Both the position numbers and the translations under genes were made by a program. A DNA stretch of 64,000 bases from an uncultured Pelagibacteraceae bacterium (lineage in GTDB: Bacteria > Pseudomonadota > Alphaproteobacteria > Pelagibacterales > Pelagibacteraceae). Positions 9,379 to 18,865 of the stretch are shown one piece after another. The notes under the pieces are model-generated. The model was not told the origin of the DNA. It worked only from the letters and a program-made list of their open reading frames with translations, and searched no databases. The first letter of the stretch is position 1. Each line of letters starts with the position of its first letter. The stretch covers positions 1 to 64,000 of the forward strand of contig CACEKA010000002.1 of assembly GCA_902560015.1 (NCBI GenBank). The letters are read 5' to 3'.

Positions 9379-9868
9379 AAAATATTTACTAACATTTTGT
9401 CTATTTATAGTAATGACTATAAATTCTAATGCCGCAGGAACAAGTGATAGCGGCAGTGGTACATCAAAAGTTAAATCTGACTACGATAAAGCTTTAACAA
9501 TTATTAAATCAGCTAAAAAATATGAAAAAAAAGGAAAAACTGAAAAAGCAATTAAGAGATATGAAAAAGCTCAAAAACTTTTAATCAAATCAAATAAAAA
9601 AAAACCACTTCAGGCAGATACATTAAATTATTTAGGTTTTACAACTAGAAAACTAGGAGATTACGAGAATGGTGAAAAATATTATCTTTTAGGTTTAGAA
9701 ATTAATCCAAATCATGTGGGTATTAATGAATATTTAGGTGAACTCTATGTTGTTACTAATAGAATTGATTTAGCAAAAGAAAGATTAAAAATATTAGAAA
9801 GCTGTAATTGTGAAGAGTATACTGAATTAAAAGAAGTAATTGATGGTACAAAAAAATCTAAATATTAA
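9371..9868 (+). CDS. Secreted TPR-repeat protein
   Basis: A 165-residue protein with an N-terminal signal peptide (hydrophobic stretch 4-20, likely cleavage after the S-N-A-A near residue 22). A lysine-rich helical region follows (about 45-80) and then TPR-like helix pairs (about 80-160) with N-Y-L-G-F and G-L-E-I-N-P-N-H motifs. It starts inside the last codons of pxpA, and the DUF1445 gene follows by 5 bases, so it is operon-embedded. No enzymatic motif is visible. A periplasmic scaffold role is plausible but unsupported. Confidence 0.75.
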   Translation: MLKKYLLTFCLFIVMTINSNAAGTSDSGSGTSKVKSDYDKALTIIKSAKKYEKKGKTEKAIKRYEKAQKLLIKSNKKKPLQADTLNYLGFTTRKLGDYENGEKYYLLGLEINPNHVGINEYLGELYVVTNRIDLAKERLKILESCNCEEYTELKEVIDGTKKSKY

Positions 9869-9873
9869 TCTAC

Positions 9874-10659
9874 ATGCTTGATATCCAAGATCCAATTGAA
9901 GCAAGAAAAGTTATTAGAGAAAATAAATATAAAGAACAAACAGCTGGATCTGCAAACAAATACGTTCAAGGAAATCTTTGTATTCTTCCAAGCAAGTATG
10001 CAATGGATTTTGCATCTTTTTGTCAAAAAAATCCTAAACCTTGTCCATTAATTGGATTTGGTACTAAAGGAGATCCATCATTAAAAGATTTAGGTGATAT
10101 CGATATTCGAACAGATGTTCCTCAATATAGAATTTGGGAAAAAGGAAAGCTCATAGATGAACCATATGATATTAAAAAATATTGGAATGAAGATTTAACA
10201 ACATTTGTTTTGGGATGTTCTATGTCTTTTGAACTTCCTTTAATTGAAGCTGGAATACCTATTCAACATATCGAAAACAATACAATTGTTCCAATGTACC
10301 AAACATCAATTGATTGTGAGCCTGCGGGACAATTTTCAGGAAAACTTGTGGTATCAATGAGGCCACTGAATTCGAAAGATGCAATTAGATCAATACAAAT
10401 AAGTTCTAGATTTCCAGCAGTTCATGGAGCGCCTATCCATTTAGGAGATCCAGCTGAAATTGGAATAAAAGATATAATGAAACCTGAATATGGAGATCCT
10501 CCAAGAGCATTTCAGAATAATGAGATACCGGTTTTTTGGGCATGTGGTGTAACTCCACAATCAGTTTTAGAAAAATCAAAACCTGATTTTTGTATAACAC
10601 ACAGTCCAGGAAAAATGCTAATTACTGATAAATTAAATAATGATTTAGCTGCTCTTTAA
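9874..10659 (+). CDS. DUF1445 / D-glutamate cyclase-like putative hydro-lyase
   Basis: A 261-residue member of the DUF1445 (UPF0317, putative hydro-lyase) family. Signature segments are the N-terminal [28 protein letters not shown] and the C-terminal C-G-V-T-P-Q-S-V and [10 protein letters not shown]. The domain is shared with mammalian mitochondrial D-glutamate cyclase, which interconverts D-glutamate and 5-oxo-D-proline. Position directly downstream of pxpA makes a role in feeding 5-oxoproline to the oxoprolinase attractive (inference). It ends one base before the end of convergent livF. Confidence 0.87.
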   Translation: MLDIQDPIEARKVIRENKYKEQTAGSANKYVQGNLCILPSKYAMDFASFCQKNPKPCPLIGFGTKGDPSLKDLGDIDIRTDVPQYRIWEKGKLIDEPYDIKKYWNEDLTTFVLGCSMSFELPLIEAGIPIQHIENNTIVPMYQTSIDCEPAGQFSGKLVVSMRPLNSKDAIRSIQISSRFPAVHGAPIHLGDPAEIGIKDIMKPEYGDPPRAFQNNEIPVFWACGVTPQSVLEKSKPDFCITHSPGKMLITDKLNNDLAAL

Positions 10660-11367
10660 TTAATTTCCTAAAAATACTTTTGTTACTTTCTCATTATCAA
10701 TAAGCTCTTCAGATTTTCCGTTGATAACCAGTCTTCCACTTTCTAATACATAACCTCTATCAGCCATACTAAGAGCCAATCTTACGTTTTGTTCTACGAA
10801 GAGAATTGAAATTCCTTCTTTAACAATATTTTTGAATATCTTTATCAAATCTTTCATAACCATTGGTGACAAACCCAAAAAAGGTTCATCAACCATTAAT
10901 AGTTTTGGTAAACCCATCATACCTCTTGCGATTGCAAGCATTTGTTGCTCACCTCCAGACATTGTTTTGGCAAGTTGATTTGATCTTGTCTCTAATTTTG
11001 GAAAAATTTTATATATTTTTTCTAATGAATTAGATAATTCATCTTTTGCTTTTGGATGCCAGGCACCAAGTAATAAATTTTGCTTTACAGTTAAGTATGG
11101 AAAAACTCTTCTTCTTTCAAGAACATGCGAGATGCCTAATTCGGTTCTTTTATATGTTGGAATGTTAGAAATTAAATTATTTTCAAAATTAATTGTACCA
11201 TTTCTATGCTCAACTAAATTACTAATAGTATTTAAAATAGTGCTTTTACCAGAACCATTAGGACCAAGTAGAGCAACCATTTCAGCTTTATCTACGTTGA
11301 TTGAAACATCCCAAATAACTTGGAAATCATCATACAGAACATCAATATTTTTTATATCAAGCAGCAT
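10660..11367 (-). CDS. livF: Branched-chain-type ABC transporter ATPase LivF (system 1)
   Basis: A 235-residue ABC ATPase of the LivF class. Walker A is G-P-N-G-S-G-K-S-T at 35-43, the signature M-S-G-G-E-Q-Q lies near 134-140, and Walker B reads L-M-V-D-E-P. It is last in the livH-livM-livG-livF order and overlaps livG by 11 bases. It powers uptake with the two permeases and the divergent binding protein at 14113. Substrates of this family include branched-chain amino acids, amides and urea; none can be assigned here. Confidence 0.9.
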   Translation of the reverse strand: MLLDIKNIDVLYDDFQVIWDVSINVDKAEMVALLGPNGSGKSTILNTISNLVEHRNGTINFENNLISNIPTYKRTELGISHVLERRRVFPYLTVKQNLLLGAWHPKAKDELSNSLEKIYKIFPKLETRSNQLAKTMSGGEQQMLAIARGMMGLPKLLMVDEPFLGLSPMVMKDLIKIFKNIVKEGISILFVEQNVRLALSMADRGYVLESGRLVINGKSEELIDNEKVTKVFLGN

Positions 11368-12079
11368 CGAAAGTTCCTAAGTAAGAATCTATTACTTCTT
11401 TGTTTTTTTGAATATCTTTTGGAGGTCCAAAAGCAATACTTCTACCTTGATCCAAAGCTAATACATTATCTGAAATTTCCATAATGATATTTATATTATG
11501 TTCAATGGTAATTATGGTGACTCCAGTTTTTTTAAGTTTTTTTATAAGCTCAACCAAACCTGGAATTGTTTTTTGATCAACTCCACCTGTTACTTCATCC
11601 ATTAAAAGTAGTTTGGGTTCAATCGCCATAGCCCTTGCCATCTCAAGTCTTTTTCTTTGCCCAGTTGAAAGCTCTTTTGCAAAATGATGTCTTTTTTCAA
11701 TTAAATCTACAAAGTCAATAATCTCGAGGGCTTTATCTCTAGCTTTTTTTATATTCTGTTCTTTAACAAAAGCTCCAATCATAACATTTTCAAGTAGGGT
11801 TTGATCAGCGAAAGGTTTGAGTTTTTGAAAAGTTCTACCTACTCCTAAATTACTAATTTTATCAGGGCTTAGACCAAAAATATTTTTTTTAAAAAACTCT
11901 ACTTTTCCTCTATCCGCTTTTGTGTAGCCTGTAATTAAATCAAACAAAGTTGATTTACCTGCACCATTAGGTCCTATAATTCCAAGTATACTTCCTTGAT
12001 CAACGCTGAATGAAATATCATCATTTGCTTTAATTCCTCCAAAAGATCTACTTAAATTTTCTACTAATAATATTTTCAT
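11357..12079 (-). CDS. livG: Branched-chain-type ABC transporter ATPase LivG (system 1)
   Basis: A 240-residue ABC ATPase of the LivG class: Walker A G-P-N-G-A-G-K-S-T at 36-44, a signature reading L-S-T-G-Q-R-K-R rather than LSGGQ, and Walker B L-L-L-M-D-E. The S-T-G-Q variant is common in this subgroup. It overlaps livM by 4 bases and livF by 11. It pairs with LivF as the nucleotide-binding heterodimer. Confidence 0.9.
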   Translation of the reverse strand: MKILLVENLSRSFGGIKANDDISFSVDQGSILGIIGPNGAGKSTLFDLITGYTKADRGKVEFFKKNIFGLSPDKISNLGVGRTFQKLKPFADQTLLENVMIGAFVKEQNIKKARDKALEIIDFVDLIEKRHHFAKELSTGQRKRLEMARAMAIEPKLLLMDEVTGGVDQKTIPGLVELIKKLKKTGVTIITIEHNINIIMEISDNVLALDQGRSIAFGPPKDIQKNKEVIDSYLGTFDAA

Positions 12080-13086
12080 CTTTGTTTCTTTCTTTCCAAG
12101 ATATCTTTAGGAATAAAGGAAATAAGTCCATTAGGTCTAAACACACAAATAATCATTAAAATTAAACCATATAATATTAAATCTACTGCACCTCCTGTTC
12201 CTCCTAAATATATTCTTGAGTATTCAGAAATTGGTATAAGAATAGCAGCGCCAATAATAGGACCCCAAACATTTCCTATTCCACCTAAAACAGTAATTAA
12301 TAAAACTATAATTGATATCTCTATGTTAAAAACTCTATCAGGATCAATGATTAAAATATATTGAGCAAACAAACTTCCCATTGGCGCCATGATCATTGCT
12401 GAAATGACATAGGCGATGATTTTATAATTTGAAACGTTAATACATAAACTCAAAGCTGCTTGTGGATCATCTCTTACTGCTCTTAATCGGTAACCTAATT
12501 TAGATCTGCTTAAAACCCATACTGCAAAAAAAGAAATTAGAAAAAAAACTAAAAAAATATAATAATAAGGAAGCTTGCTGCTATGAAATTGAAGAGCTGT
12601 CCAAGAATCTTCTGGTGTCATTGTTACCCATAAACCAGATGCAGCACCCACTAAATCCCATCTTTGAAAAACTACCTGAAAACTTATGCCTATTAATAAT
12701 GTTGCAATAGCAAAATAGTGACCACTTAATCTTAACATCGGGATACCAATTAAAACTGCAAAAACTCCAGAAATAAACATTCCAAAGAAAATACTTATCC
12801 ACGGCGTTATTCCGTATTCCATATAAAAAAATGAGGTTGCGTAGGCACCAATGCCAAAGAATGCTCCATGACCTAAGCTAATTTGGCCAGAAAAACCTGC
12901 TATCACATTCCACGATTGAGCCATAACCGCATGCATAAAAATCATTATAAATAAGTGAAGATAAAAAGAATTTAAACCAACTAATGGTAAAGCAAATAAA
13001 AGAACAACCAAGCCACCAATAATAGATATTACTTTATTATTCGTGTTCCAAAGTGGTTCAGATTTTGCAACTATCAATTTATCCAT
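12076..13086 (-). CDS. livM: Branched-chain-type ABC permease LivM (system 1)
   Basis: A 336-residue membrane permease with 8-10 hydrophobic segments and the LivM motifs G-H-G-A-F-F-G-I-G-A-Y and R-A-V-R-D-D-P-Q-A-A (the ATPase-contacting loop). It overlaps livH by one base and livG by four. With LivH it forms the membrane channel of transport system 1. Confidence 0.9.
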   Translation of the reverse strand: MDKLIVAKSEPLWNTNNKVISIIGGLVVLLFALPLVGLNSFYLHLFIMIFMHAVMAQSWNVIAGFSGQISLGHGAFFGIGAYATSFFYMEYGITPWISIFFGMFISGVFAVLIGIPMLRLSGHYFAIATLLIGISFQVVFQRWDLVGAASGLWVTMTPEDSWTALQFHSSKLPYYYIFLVFFLISFFAVWVLSRSKLGYRLRAVRDDPQAALSLCINVSNYKIIAYVISAMIMAPMGSLFAQYILIIDPDRVFNIEISIIVLLITVLGGIGNVWGPIIGAAILIPISEYSRIYLGGTGGAVDLILYGLILMIICVFRPNGLISFIPKDILERKKQR

Positions 13087-13952
13087 TAATACCTTCCAAA
13101 CAACCCTTGTGGTTTATAAATTACAACTAATAAATAAATTACAAAAACATATAAAAGTTTAAATGATGGATCTATAAGAAGACCACCTAAAGATTCTACC
13201 AATCCAATTATTATTCCAGCATATAAACATCCTATGATGCTTCCAAATCCTCCAAGAGCAACAGCCACAAAAGCAAATAAAGCAAAATTGATCCCTACAT
13301 CGGTAAAAATAAAAAAATAGTTAGCCATCATTCCCCCCGCAACACCTACACAACCAAGTCCAATTGCCCATCCAATTGCAAACATTTTGTTTGATGGAAT
13401 ACCTAAAACTTCTGCTGCATGTCTATCTTGAGCAGTTGCTTGCAGAGCTAATCCAGTTTCTGTTTTGGTAACAAATAAATACAATCCTATAAAAGCAACT
13501 AAACAAACAAGACTTGCATAAAGTTGTGGTTGTCCAATAAAAACTGAACCTAATTCTATTCGACCCTCTAACAAAGGCTTATCCACGTTTCTAAAATCAG
13601 GAGTCCATAATAATTGTGCAATTGATCTAATAAAAATTGATAATCCAAAAGTTGCACAAATTTGAATTAACATCTTAGCTTTTAAAATATATCTAATTAA
13701 AAAATAGTGAGTTAACACACCACAAAAAGCCATTAACAAAATAGTTATTGGTATAGAAAAAAGTGGATCTAAACCAAATAACGACCAAAGCCAAAAAGAT
13801 GAAAACATAGATAACATTAAATGCTCTCCATGAGCAAAATTAACTATTTCCATTAACCCAAAAATTAAACTTAAACCTGCTGCAATTAACGCGTAGATCA
13901 AGCCCATCATTAATCCAGTAACTATAGCTTGAAAAATTATTTCAGAGGTCAT
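13086..13952 (-). CDS. livH: Branched-chain-type ABC permease LivH (system 1)
   Basis: A 288-residue permease, first gene of the minus-strand livHMGF unit. The N-F-A-H-G-E motif near residue 38 and the A-T-A-Q-D-R-H-A-A-E-V-L-G loop are LivH hallmarks. It starts divergently from the binding-protein gene at 14113; the 160 bases between them hold nested inverted repeats. Confidence 0.9.
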   Translation of the reverse strand: MTSEIIFQAIVTGLMMGLIYALIAAGLSLIFGLMEIVNFAHGEHLMLSMFSSFWLWSLFGLDPLFSIPITILLMAFCGVLTHYFLIRYILKAKMLIQICATFGLSIFIRSIAQLLWTPDFRNVDKPLLEGRIELGSVFIGQPQLYASLVCLVAFIGLYLFVTKTETGLALQATAQDRHAAEVLGIPSNKMFAIGWAIGLGCVGVAGGMMANYFFIFTDVGINFALFAFVAVALGGFGSIIGCLYAGIIIGLVESLGGLLIDPSFKLLYVFVIYLLVVIYKPQGLFGRY

Positions 13953-13956
13953 TTTA

Positions 13957-14018
13957 TTAATCTAATAATGTATATATAGATAAGTATATATTATATATAT
14001 AAATCTTATCTAGATTAA
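13957..14018. promoter_or_regulatory. Nested inverted repeats in liv divergent promoter region
   Basis: Between livH and the divergent binding-protein gene, an outer 8-base inverted repeat TTAATCTA (13957-13964) / TAGATTAA (14011-14018) encloses an inner 7-base repeat AGATAAG (13978-13984) / CTTATCT (14005-14011) around a TATATA-rich core. The symmetry and central position fit a regulator operator, but in sequence this AT-rich chance palindromes are common. No start site can be assigned. Confidence 0.45.
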
Positions 14019-14112
14019 TTCTCACTAATCATCACTAAAGTAAATCATTGTATTGATATCTTAGATAGTATTAAAATGTTGTTTTAAAAAAACAAATACG
14101 AGGGGAAAATAA

Positions 14113-15369
14113 ATGAAAAAATTAATACTTTCAGTATTTACTTTTTTATCATTAGTTTGTGCGCCAACTATAAGTTCTGCACAAGATGTTAAAATTGGAG
14201 TACTGTATCCATTAACTGGTCCTGTAGCTCAAGTTGGTAAGGACGCAGTTGCAGCAGTTCAAACTGCCTTAGATATTATTAATAATAGCCACAATATTCC
14301 AGGTATGCCATTAGCAAAAGATGCTGGTCTTAAAGGATTGGGTGGTGGAAAAATATCAATTGTTGTTGGTGATCATGGTGGAAAACCAGATGTTGGTGTT
14401 GGTGAAACAGAAAAAATGTTAAATTCTGATAAGGTTCATGCAATGTTTGGAGCTTACTACTCATCAGTTACAGGTGCGGCGAGTCAAGTATCTGAAAGAG
14501 CGGGAATTCCATGGGTAAATGGTGAGTCTACATCTCCAAAATTAACTACAAGAGGATTTAAATATTTCTTTAGAGTTACACCTCATGATGGTGAATTTAC
14601 TCAATTAATGTTTGAATTTATGAATGATTTTAACAAGAAAAATAGTAACAAACTAAATACTCTTGGTATCATTCATGAAGACACTTTATGGGGATCAGAT
14701 AGTGGTGGAACTCAAAATAAAATGGCTAAAGATCAAGGCTTTAAAGTTATAGAAAAAATAAGCTACAAAGCCAAAACAACAACTTTAAGTTCTGAAGTTC
14801 AAAGATTGAAAGCAAAAAACCCTGATGTTTTATTGCCTTCATCTTACACTGCTGATGCTTATTTGTTTTTAAATACAGCAAAAGAACTTGATTACAATCC
14901 TAAACTTTTAGTCGCACAGAATGCTGGTTACACAGATCCTAAATTTATAGCTACTATGGGAAGTAAAGCAGAAGGTGTAATTACAAGATCACCTTTTAAC
15001 ACTGACTTAGCAACTACTATCCCAATGATAGGAACTGTAAATGATCTTTTCAAAACACATTCAGGTGGAAGAGATTTATCTGATGTGCCTGCGAGAGCAT
15101 TTACTGGATTTATGGCTTTAGCTAATGCAATTAATAATGCAGGATCAACTGATCCTGAAAAAATTAGACAAGCATTAGTTAATCTAGATATGTCATCAGA
15201 GTCTTTAATAGTTCCTTACAGAGGAATTAAATTTGGTTCTGATGGTCAAAATGAGAAAACAAGAGGTATTTTGATGCAAGTTCAAGGTGGAAAATACTGT
15301 ACTGTTTATCCATTTGAGTTAGCTGCGTGTAAATTACAGTACCCTATGCCGACTTGGGCTCAAAAATAA
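14113..15369 (+). CDS. ABC transporter substrate-binding protein (Peripla_BP_6, system 1)
   Basis: A 418-residue periplasmic binding protein with a signal peptide (MKK start, hydrophobic to about 20, cleavage near S-S-A-Q-D) and the family opening K-I-G-V-L-Y-P-L-T-G-P. It belongs to the type I periplasmic fold used by Liv/amide/urea systems. It has a good Shine-Dalgarno (GAGGGG, 8 bases before ATG) and its own strong terminator, consistent with high expression. It is divergent from livHMGF, which supplies the membrane parts. Ligand unknown. Confidence 0.92.
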   Translation: MKKLILSVFTFLSLVCAPTISSAQDVKIGVLYPLTGPVAQVGKDAVAAVQTALDIINNSHNIPGMPLAKDAGLKGLGGGKISIVVGDHGGKPDVGVGETEKMLNSDKVHAMFGAYYSSVTGAASQVSERAGIPWVNGESTSPKLTTRGFKYFFRVTPHDGEFTQLMFEFMNDFNKKNSNKLNTLGIIHEDTLWGSDSGGTQNKMAKDQGFKVIEKISYKAKTTTLSSEVQRLKAKNPDVLLPSSYTADAYLFLNTAKELDYNPKLLVAQNAGYTDPKFIATMGSKAEGVITRSPFNTDLATTIPMIGTVNDLFKTHSGGRDLSDVPARAFTGFMALANAINNAGSTDPEKIRQALVNLDMSSESLIVPYRGIKFGSDGQNEKTRGILMQVQGGKYCTVYPFELAACKLQYPMPTWAQK

Positions 15370-15390
15370 TTTACATTTAATTTTTATTAT

Positions 15391-15420
15391 GGCGGTCATT
15401 AATTTGACCGCCTTTTTTTT
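15391..15420 (+). terminator. Intrinsic terminator after binding protein
   Basis: Perfect 8-bp stem GGCGGTCA / TGACCGCC with a 6-base loop (15391-15412) followed by eight T residues. It ends the 14113 transcript. Confidence 0.93.
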
Positions 15421-15467
15421 ATACTTTTTATTGAATTATTTAAAATTTAAAATATTATTAATTTATC

Positions 15468-16082
15468 TTGATTGAAGAAGGTATAATATTACTCCAAATT
15501 ATATTCATAGATATTATCTTAGCAGCTGATAACGCTATTATAATTGGCCTGATAGCTGCTAACTTTGTTCCAAAATATAGAAAACAAATAATTTTATGGG
15601 GTGTTGCTGGTGCTCTCGTCTTTAAAGTGATTTTTGCAATATTTGCTACTTACCTTTTTGAATTCTATTTCATAAAAATTTTAGGAGGATTGCTTCTTAT
15701 TTGGATTGCTAATGATCTAAGAAAAGATTTAGTTGAGATGAAAAATAAGGTTAAAGCTCCAACAAAAAAATCTAAAGCACCCTCTTATATACATAGTGTC
15801 TATAAAGTATTATTTGCGGATATCACGATTAGTTTTGACAATGTAATTGGAGTAGTTGGTGCAGCTAAAGGTTATTTTGGGTTTATGATTTTTGGCCTTG
15901 TTTTATCAGTAGTTCTTACAGGTGCCTTAGCCACTTATTTGGCAAATTATATACAAAAACACATCTGGATTGCCTATGTTGGATTAATTTTTATTTTAAT
16001 AGTTGGATTACAATTAATAATTGGTGGACTAGTTGATTTAGAAATACTTAAAATTAATGAAGAATTTATTAAATATTTTTAA
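15468..16082 (+). CDS. TerC/YjbE-family integral membrane protein
   Basis: A 204-residue TerC-family protein with 6-7 membrane segments. Acidic motifs inside helices, I-L-A-A-D-N-A near residue 20 and S-F-D-N-V near residue 123, are the family's probable metal-binding sites. TerC/YjbE proteins are linked to manganese or other metal export. The start is a TTG at 15468, chosen because the first residues immediately enter the family's first helix; no good Shine-Dalgarno is present, so the start is uncertain. It is convergent with panB, with no gap. Confidence 0.83.
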   Translation: MIEEGIILLQIIFIDIILAADNAIIIGLIAANFVPKYRKQIILWGVAGALVFKVIFAIFATYLFEFYFIKILGGLLLIWIANDLRKDLVEMKNKVKAPTKKSKAPSYIHSVYKVLFADITISFDNVIGVVGAAKGYFGFMIFGLVLSVVLTGALATYLANYIQKHIWIAYVGLIFILIVGLQLIIGGLVDLEILKINEEFIKYF

Positions 16083-16856
16083 TTAATATGACTGTTTCTT
16101 AAGTGGAAATTTTTTCTTTCGAACGTCTTTTGAATAGTTCGATACTGCTTTAGCAATTGTATTTCTAATATTAGAATATTTTTTTACAAATCTAACATCT
16201 GTTGGATTAAGTCCAATTAAATCATCAATAACCAAAATTTGACCATCACAATTATTTGAAGCCCCTATTCCAATAGTTGGTATACTAATTTTTTTTGTAA
16301 CTATTTTTGCTAGTGAAGTTTCTACACATTCCAACACAATTGAAAAAGCACCAGCGTCTTCTAATAATTTTGCATCATTTAAAATTTTATTTCTTTCAAA
16401 AATTTTTCTACCTTTGTATTTAAATGTTTTATCTGTTTGAGGAAGTAAACCTAAATGTCCCATGACAGGAATTTTATTTTTGACTAATGTTTGAATTATT
16501 TTTAAAATTTTTTTTCCTCCTTCTAATTTTACAGCATCACATTTTGTTTTTGACATAATTTTTTTGGCATTTTTCAATGCTATTTTTGGGTTTTTATATG
16601 TGTTGTAAGGCATATCTACTACCATCAAACTTTTTTTAACACCCATTCTGACACTTTTAGAATGCTCTATCATGATATCTAAACTTACTTCTCTAGTTGA
16701 TTTATAATTATATAAAACAGAGCCTAATGAATCGCCTACAAGTATAACGTCACAAAAATTATCTAAAATTGTGGCAATATTTTTTGAGTACGCTGTTAAG
16801 CTTACGATTTTTGATTTATTTTTCTTATTGATTAGTTTAAGAATTTTTTTATCCAT
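16083..16856 (-). CDS. panB: 3-methyl-2-oxobutanoate hydroxymethyltransferase
   Basis: A 257-residue ketopantoate hydroxymethyltransferase, the first step of pantothenate synthesis, using methylene-tetrahydrofolate. Motifs S-L-T-A-Y-S near 19, V-G-D-S-L-G near 41 (metal Asp) and M-G-H-L-G-L-L-P-Q-T are conserved. Length is slightly below the usual 260-280. It follows gloA by 4 bases in the guaB-to-panB minus-strand run. No panC is seen in the window. Confidence 0.93.
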   Translation of the reverse strand: MDKKILKLINKKNKSKIVSLTAYSKNIATILDNFCDVILVGDSLGSVLYNYKSTREVSLDIMIEHSKSVRMGVKKSLMVVDMPYNTYKNPKIALKNAKKIMSKTKCDAVKLEGGKKILKIIQTLVKNKIPVMGHLGLLPQTDKTFKYKGRKIFERNKILNDAKLLEDAGAFSIVLECVETSLAKIVTKKISIPTIGIGASNNCDGQILVIDDLIGLNPTDVRFVKKYSNIRNTIAKAVSNYSKDVRKKKFPLKKQSY

Positions 16857-16860
16857 CGAC

Positions 16861-17280
16861 TTACCAAGAGCCGGTATTTTCCATTGAAGCCCATGGTTCT
16901 TTAGGTTCTAAATATCCATCCTGAAGTAATTCAATTGAAATCTTGTCTGGTGATCTAACAAAAGCCATATGACCATCTCTAGGAGGTCTATTAATCGTAT
17001 AACCCATATCCATTAATCTTTGACAACTTTCATAAATATTATCCACTCTATAAGCGAGGTGACCAAAGTTTCTTGATCCTTCTCCAAGTTCATCTCCGTC
17101 CCAATTATATGTTAATTCAACCTCTGTTTTTTCATCATTTGGTGGAGCAAGAAAAACTAAAGTGTATCTTCCTTTTTCACTATCTTTTCTTCTTGTTTCT
17201 TTAAGTCCAAGACCATCACAAAAAAACTTCAAAGACTCATCTAAGTCTTTAATTCTAATCATCGTATGTAGATATTTCAT
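16861..17280 (-). CDS. gloA: Lactoylglutathione lyase (glyoxalase I)
   Basis: A 139-residue VOC-fold glyoxalase I that converts the methylglyoxal-glutathione hemithioacetal to lactoylglutathione. The four metal ligands fit H5, E55, H74 and E117. T-E-V-E-L-T-Y-N-W and F-G-H-L-A-Y are typical. It lies between guaA and panB. The length and complete ligand set favour true glyoxalase I over a generic VOC protein. Confidence 0.9.
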   Translation of the reverse strand: MKYLHTMIRIKDLDESLKFFCDGLGLKETRRKDSEKGRYTLVFLAPPNDEKTEVELTYNWDGDELGEGSRNFGHLAYRVDNIYESCQRLMDMGYTINRPPRDGHMAFVRSPDKISIELLQDGYLEPKEPWASMENTGSW

Positions 17281-17301
17281 AATCTTACTTATATTTAAAA
17301 T

Positions 17302-18033
17302 TTATTCTAATTCAATAGTGCTTGGTGGTTTAGAAGTGACATCATATACAACTCTATTAATTCCTCTAATACTGTTAACTATTTTATTTGAAACAGACTG
17401 AATAAAAGTCTTCTTAAATTCATAAAAATCAGCAGTCATTCCATCTTCAGAAGTAATTGCTCTTAATAAACAAATATATTCATAAGTACGATTATCGCCC
17501 ATAACTCCTACTGTTTTTACGGGTAATAAAGCAGCGTAAGCTTGCCATATTTTGTGATAAAGACCGTGATCTCTTAAAGCTTGAATAAAATAATAATCAG
17601 CTTCTTTTAAAATCTTAATTTTTTCATTAGTAATTAATCCAGGCATTCTAATGGCTAAACCTGGACCAGGAAAAGGGTGTCTAGAAATAATATCTTTATT
17701 TAAATTTAATTCTAAACCTAATTTTCTAACTTCATCTTTAAATAGATATTTTAATGGCTCAACTAATTTTAATTTCATTCTTTTAGGTAAGCCACCCACA
17801 TTGTGATGGGATTTAATCTTGGAAGTTTGACTACCTGTAACAGATTTGCTTTCAATTAAATCAGGATAAAGTGTTCCTTGAGCTAAAAATTTAACGTCCT
17901 TAATTTTTTTTGCATAACGTTCAAATATTTTGATAAAAAGGTTTCCAATAATTTTTCTTTTTTTTTCAGGGTCTGTAACATTGGACAGTTTTTTCAAAAA
18001 TTCTTTTTCAGCATTTACATAAATTAAATTCAT
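17302..18033 (-). CDS. guaA: GMP synthase, C-terminal part (rest of PPase domain and dimerisation domain)
   Basis: A 243-codon frame carrying the GMP synthase C-terminus: [11 protein letters not shown], the [10 protein letters not shown] substrate loop, [12 protein letters not shown], and the closing [11 protein letters not shown]. The ATG at 18033 is a methionine internal to the normal protein, without an evident Shine-Dalgarno, so independent translation is doubtful. The sequence is well preserved, arguing against long-standing decay. Confidence 0.8.
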   Translation of the reverse strand: MNLIYVNAEKEFLKKLSNVTDPEKKRKIIGNLFIKIFERYAKKIKDVKFLAQGTLYPDLIESKSVTGSQTSKIKSHHNVGGLPKRMKLKLVEPLKYLFKDEVRKLGLELNLNKDIISRHPFPGPGLAIRMPGLITNEKIKILKEADYYFIQALRDHGLYHKIWQAYAALLPVKTVGVMGDNRTYEYICLLRAITSEDGMTADFYEFKKTFIQSVSNKIVNSIRGINRVVYDVTSKPPSTIELE

Positions 18034-18865
18034 TTTTAATCGTTTTTTTAAATGTCTGAACTACCTGCACTTCTTCATTTTTTCTTAGCAGTCCTGTATT
18101 TACAAAAATACAATATAATTTTTTACCAATCGCTTTATTTAGCAATTGTGCTACTACGCTGCTATCAACCCCTCCAGATAATGCACAAATAACTTTATCT
18201 GAACCCACTTGTGTTTTCACATCATTTATTAACTTTATCTTTTGATCTTTAGCTGACCAATTTTTTTTAATTTTACAAATTAAAAATATAAAATTACTAA
18301 TTAATTTTTTTCCATTTTCTGTGTGTGTAACTTCAGGATGAAATTGAACTCCATAAAATTTTTTTAATTTATTTTCAACAATCGCAAATTTAGAATTTAC
18401 ACTTGACGCTACTACCTTAAAATTTTTAGGAAGTTTGGATACTTGATCAGCATGACTCATCCAAACTCTTCTTATTTTTTGTTTAGAAAAAAAATTTTTT
18501 GTTAAAAGACTGTCTTTTTTTTTATGTATATTTGCTAATCCAAATTCACGATGTTTTGACTGCTTAACCCTACCGCCATTTAGTTTGGATAATATTTGAT
18601 GACCAAAGCAAATTCCAAGTACGGGTATATCTAAATTTAGAATTTTTTTATCAAATGAATATTTATTTATTTGATATACATTTAAAGGACCTCCAGATAA
18701 AATTATTCCACCAATTGTATTATCGATATCCTTAAATTTTATCTTCTTATGACTTATTATCTCTGAAAATACTCCTAATTCTCTAGTTCTTCTTGCTATT
18801 AATTGTGTAAATTGTGAACCAAAATCAATAATTAAGACTTTGTTAAGATTTTTATCAAGACTCAT
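18008..18865 (-). CDS. guaA: GMP synthase, N-terminal part (amidotransferase and ATP loop)
   Basis: A 285-codon frame with the class I glutamine amidotransferase domain (nucleophile C86 in G-I-C-F-G-H-Q; H176 and E178 in Q-F-H-P-E-V-T) and the start of the ATP-pyrophosphatase domain (S-G-G-V-D-S-S, 230-236). It ends prematurely after shifting frame at the A7 run. It starts 11 bases inside the end of the preceding TPR gene, and guaB lies just upstream, so guanine-nucleotide synthesis genes are grouped. Confidence 0.85.
   Translation of the reverse strand: MSLDKNLNKVLIIDFGSQFTQLIARRTRELGVFSEIISHKKIKFKDIDNTIGGIILSGGPLNVYQINKYSFDKKILNLDIPVLGICFGHQILSKLNGGRVKQSKHREFGLANIHKKKDSLLTKNFFSKQKIRRVWMSHADQVSKLPKNFKVVASSVNSKFAIVENKLKKFYGVQFHPEVTHTENGKKLISNFIFLICKIKKNWSAKDQKIKLINDVKTQVGSDKVICALSGGVDSSVVAQLLNKAIGKKLYCIFVNTGLLRKNEEVQVVQTFKKTIKNEFNLCKC

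Larger units (their letters stand above)
17302..18865 (-). pseudogene. guaA: GMP synthase gene interrupted by an apparent single-base frameshift
   Basis: The whole locus encodes glutamine-hydrolysing GMP synthase in two frames. The N-terminal frame ends at 18008 and the C-terminal frame opens before it. Removing one A from the seven-A run (minus strand; T7 at 18043-18049) joins them as [15 protein letters not shown], giving about 520 residues, the normal length. All catalytic motifs are intact in both parts. Possible explanations are a homopolymer error in the read, a recent mutation, or transcript slippage restoring frame. The two parts are listed separately. Confidence 0.85.

Noticed and set aside
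18043-18049. Programmed -1 ribosomal frameshift in guaA
   Set aside because: Slipping back one base at the A7 run leads to an immediate stop (AAC GAT TAA); the needed change is removal of one base, so the usual -1 mechanism does not fit.
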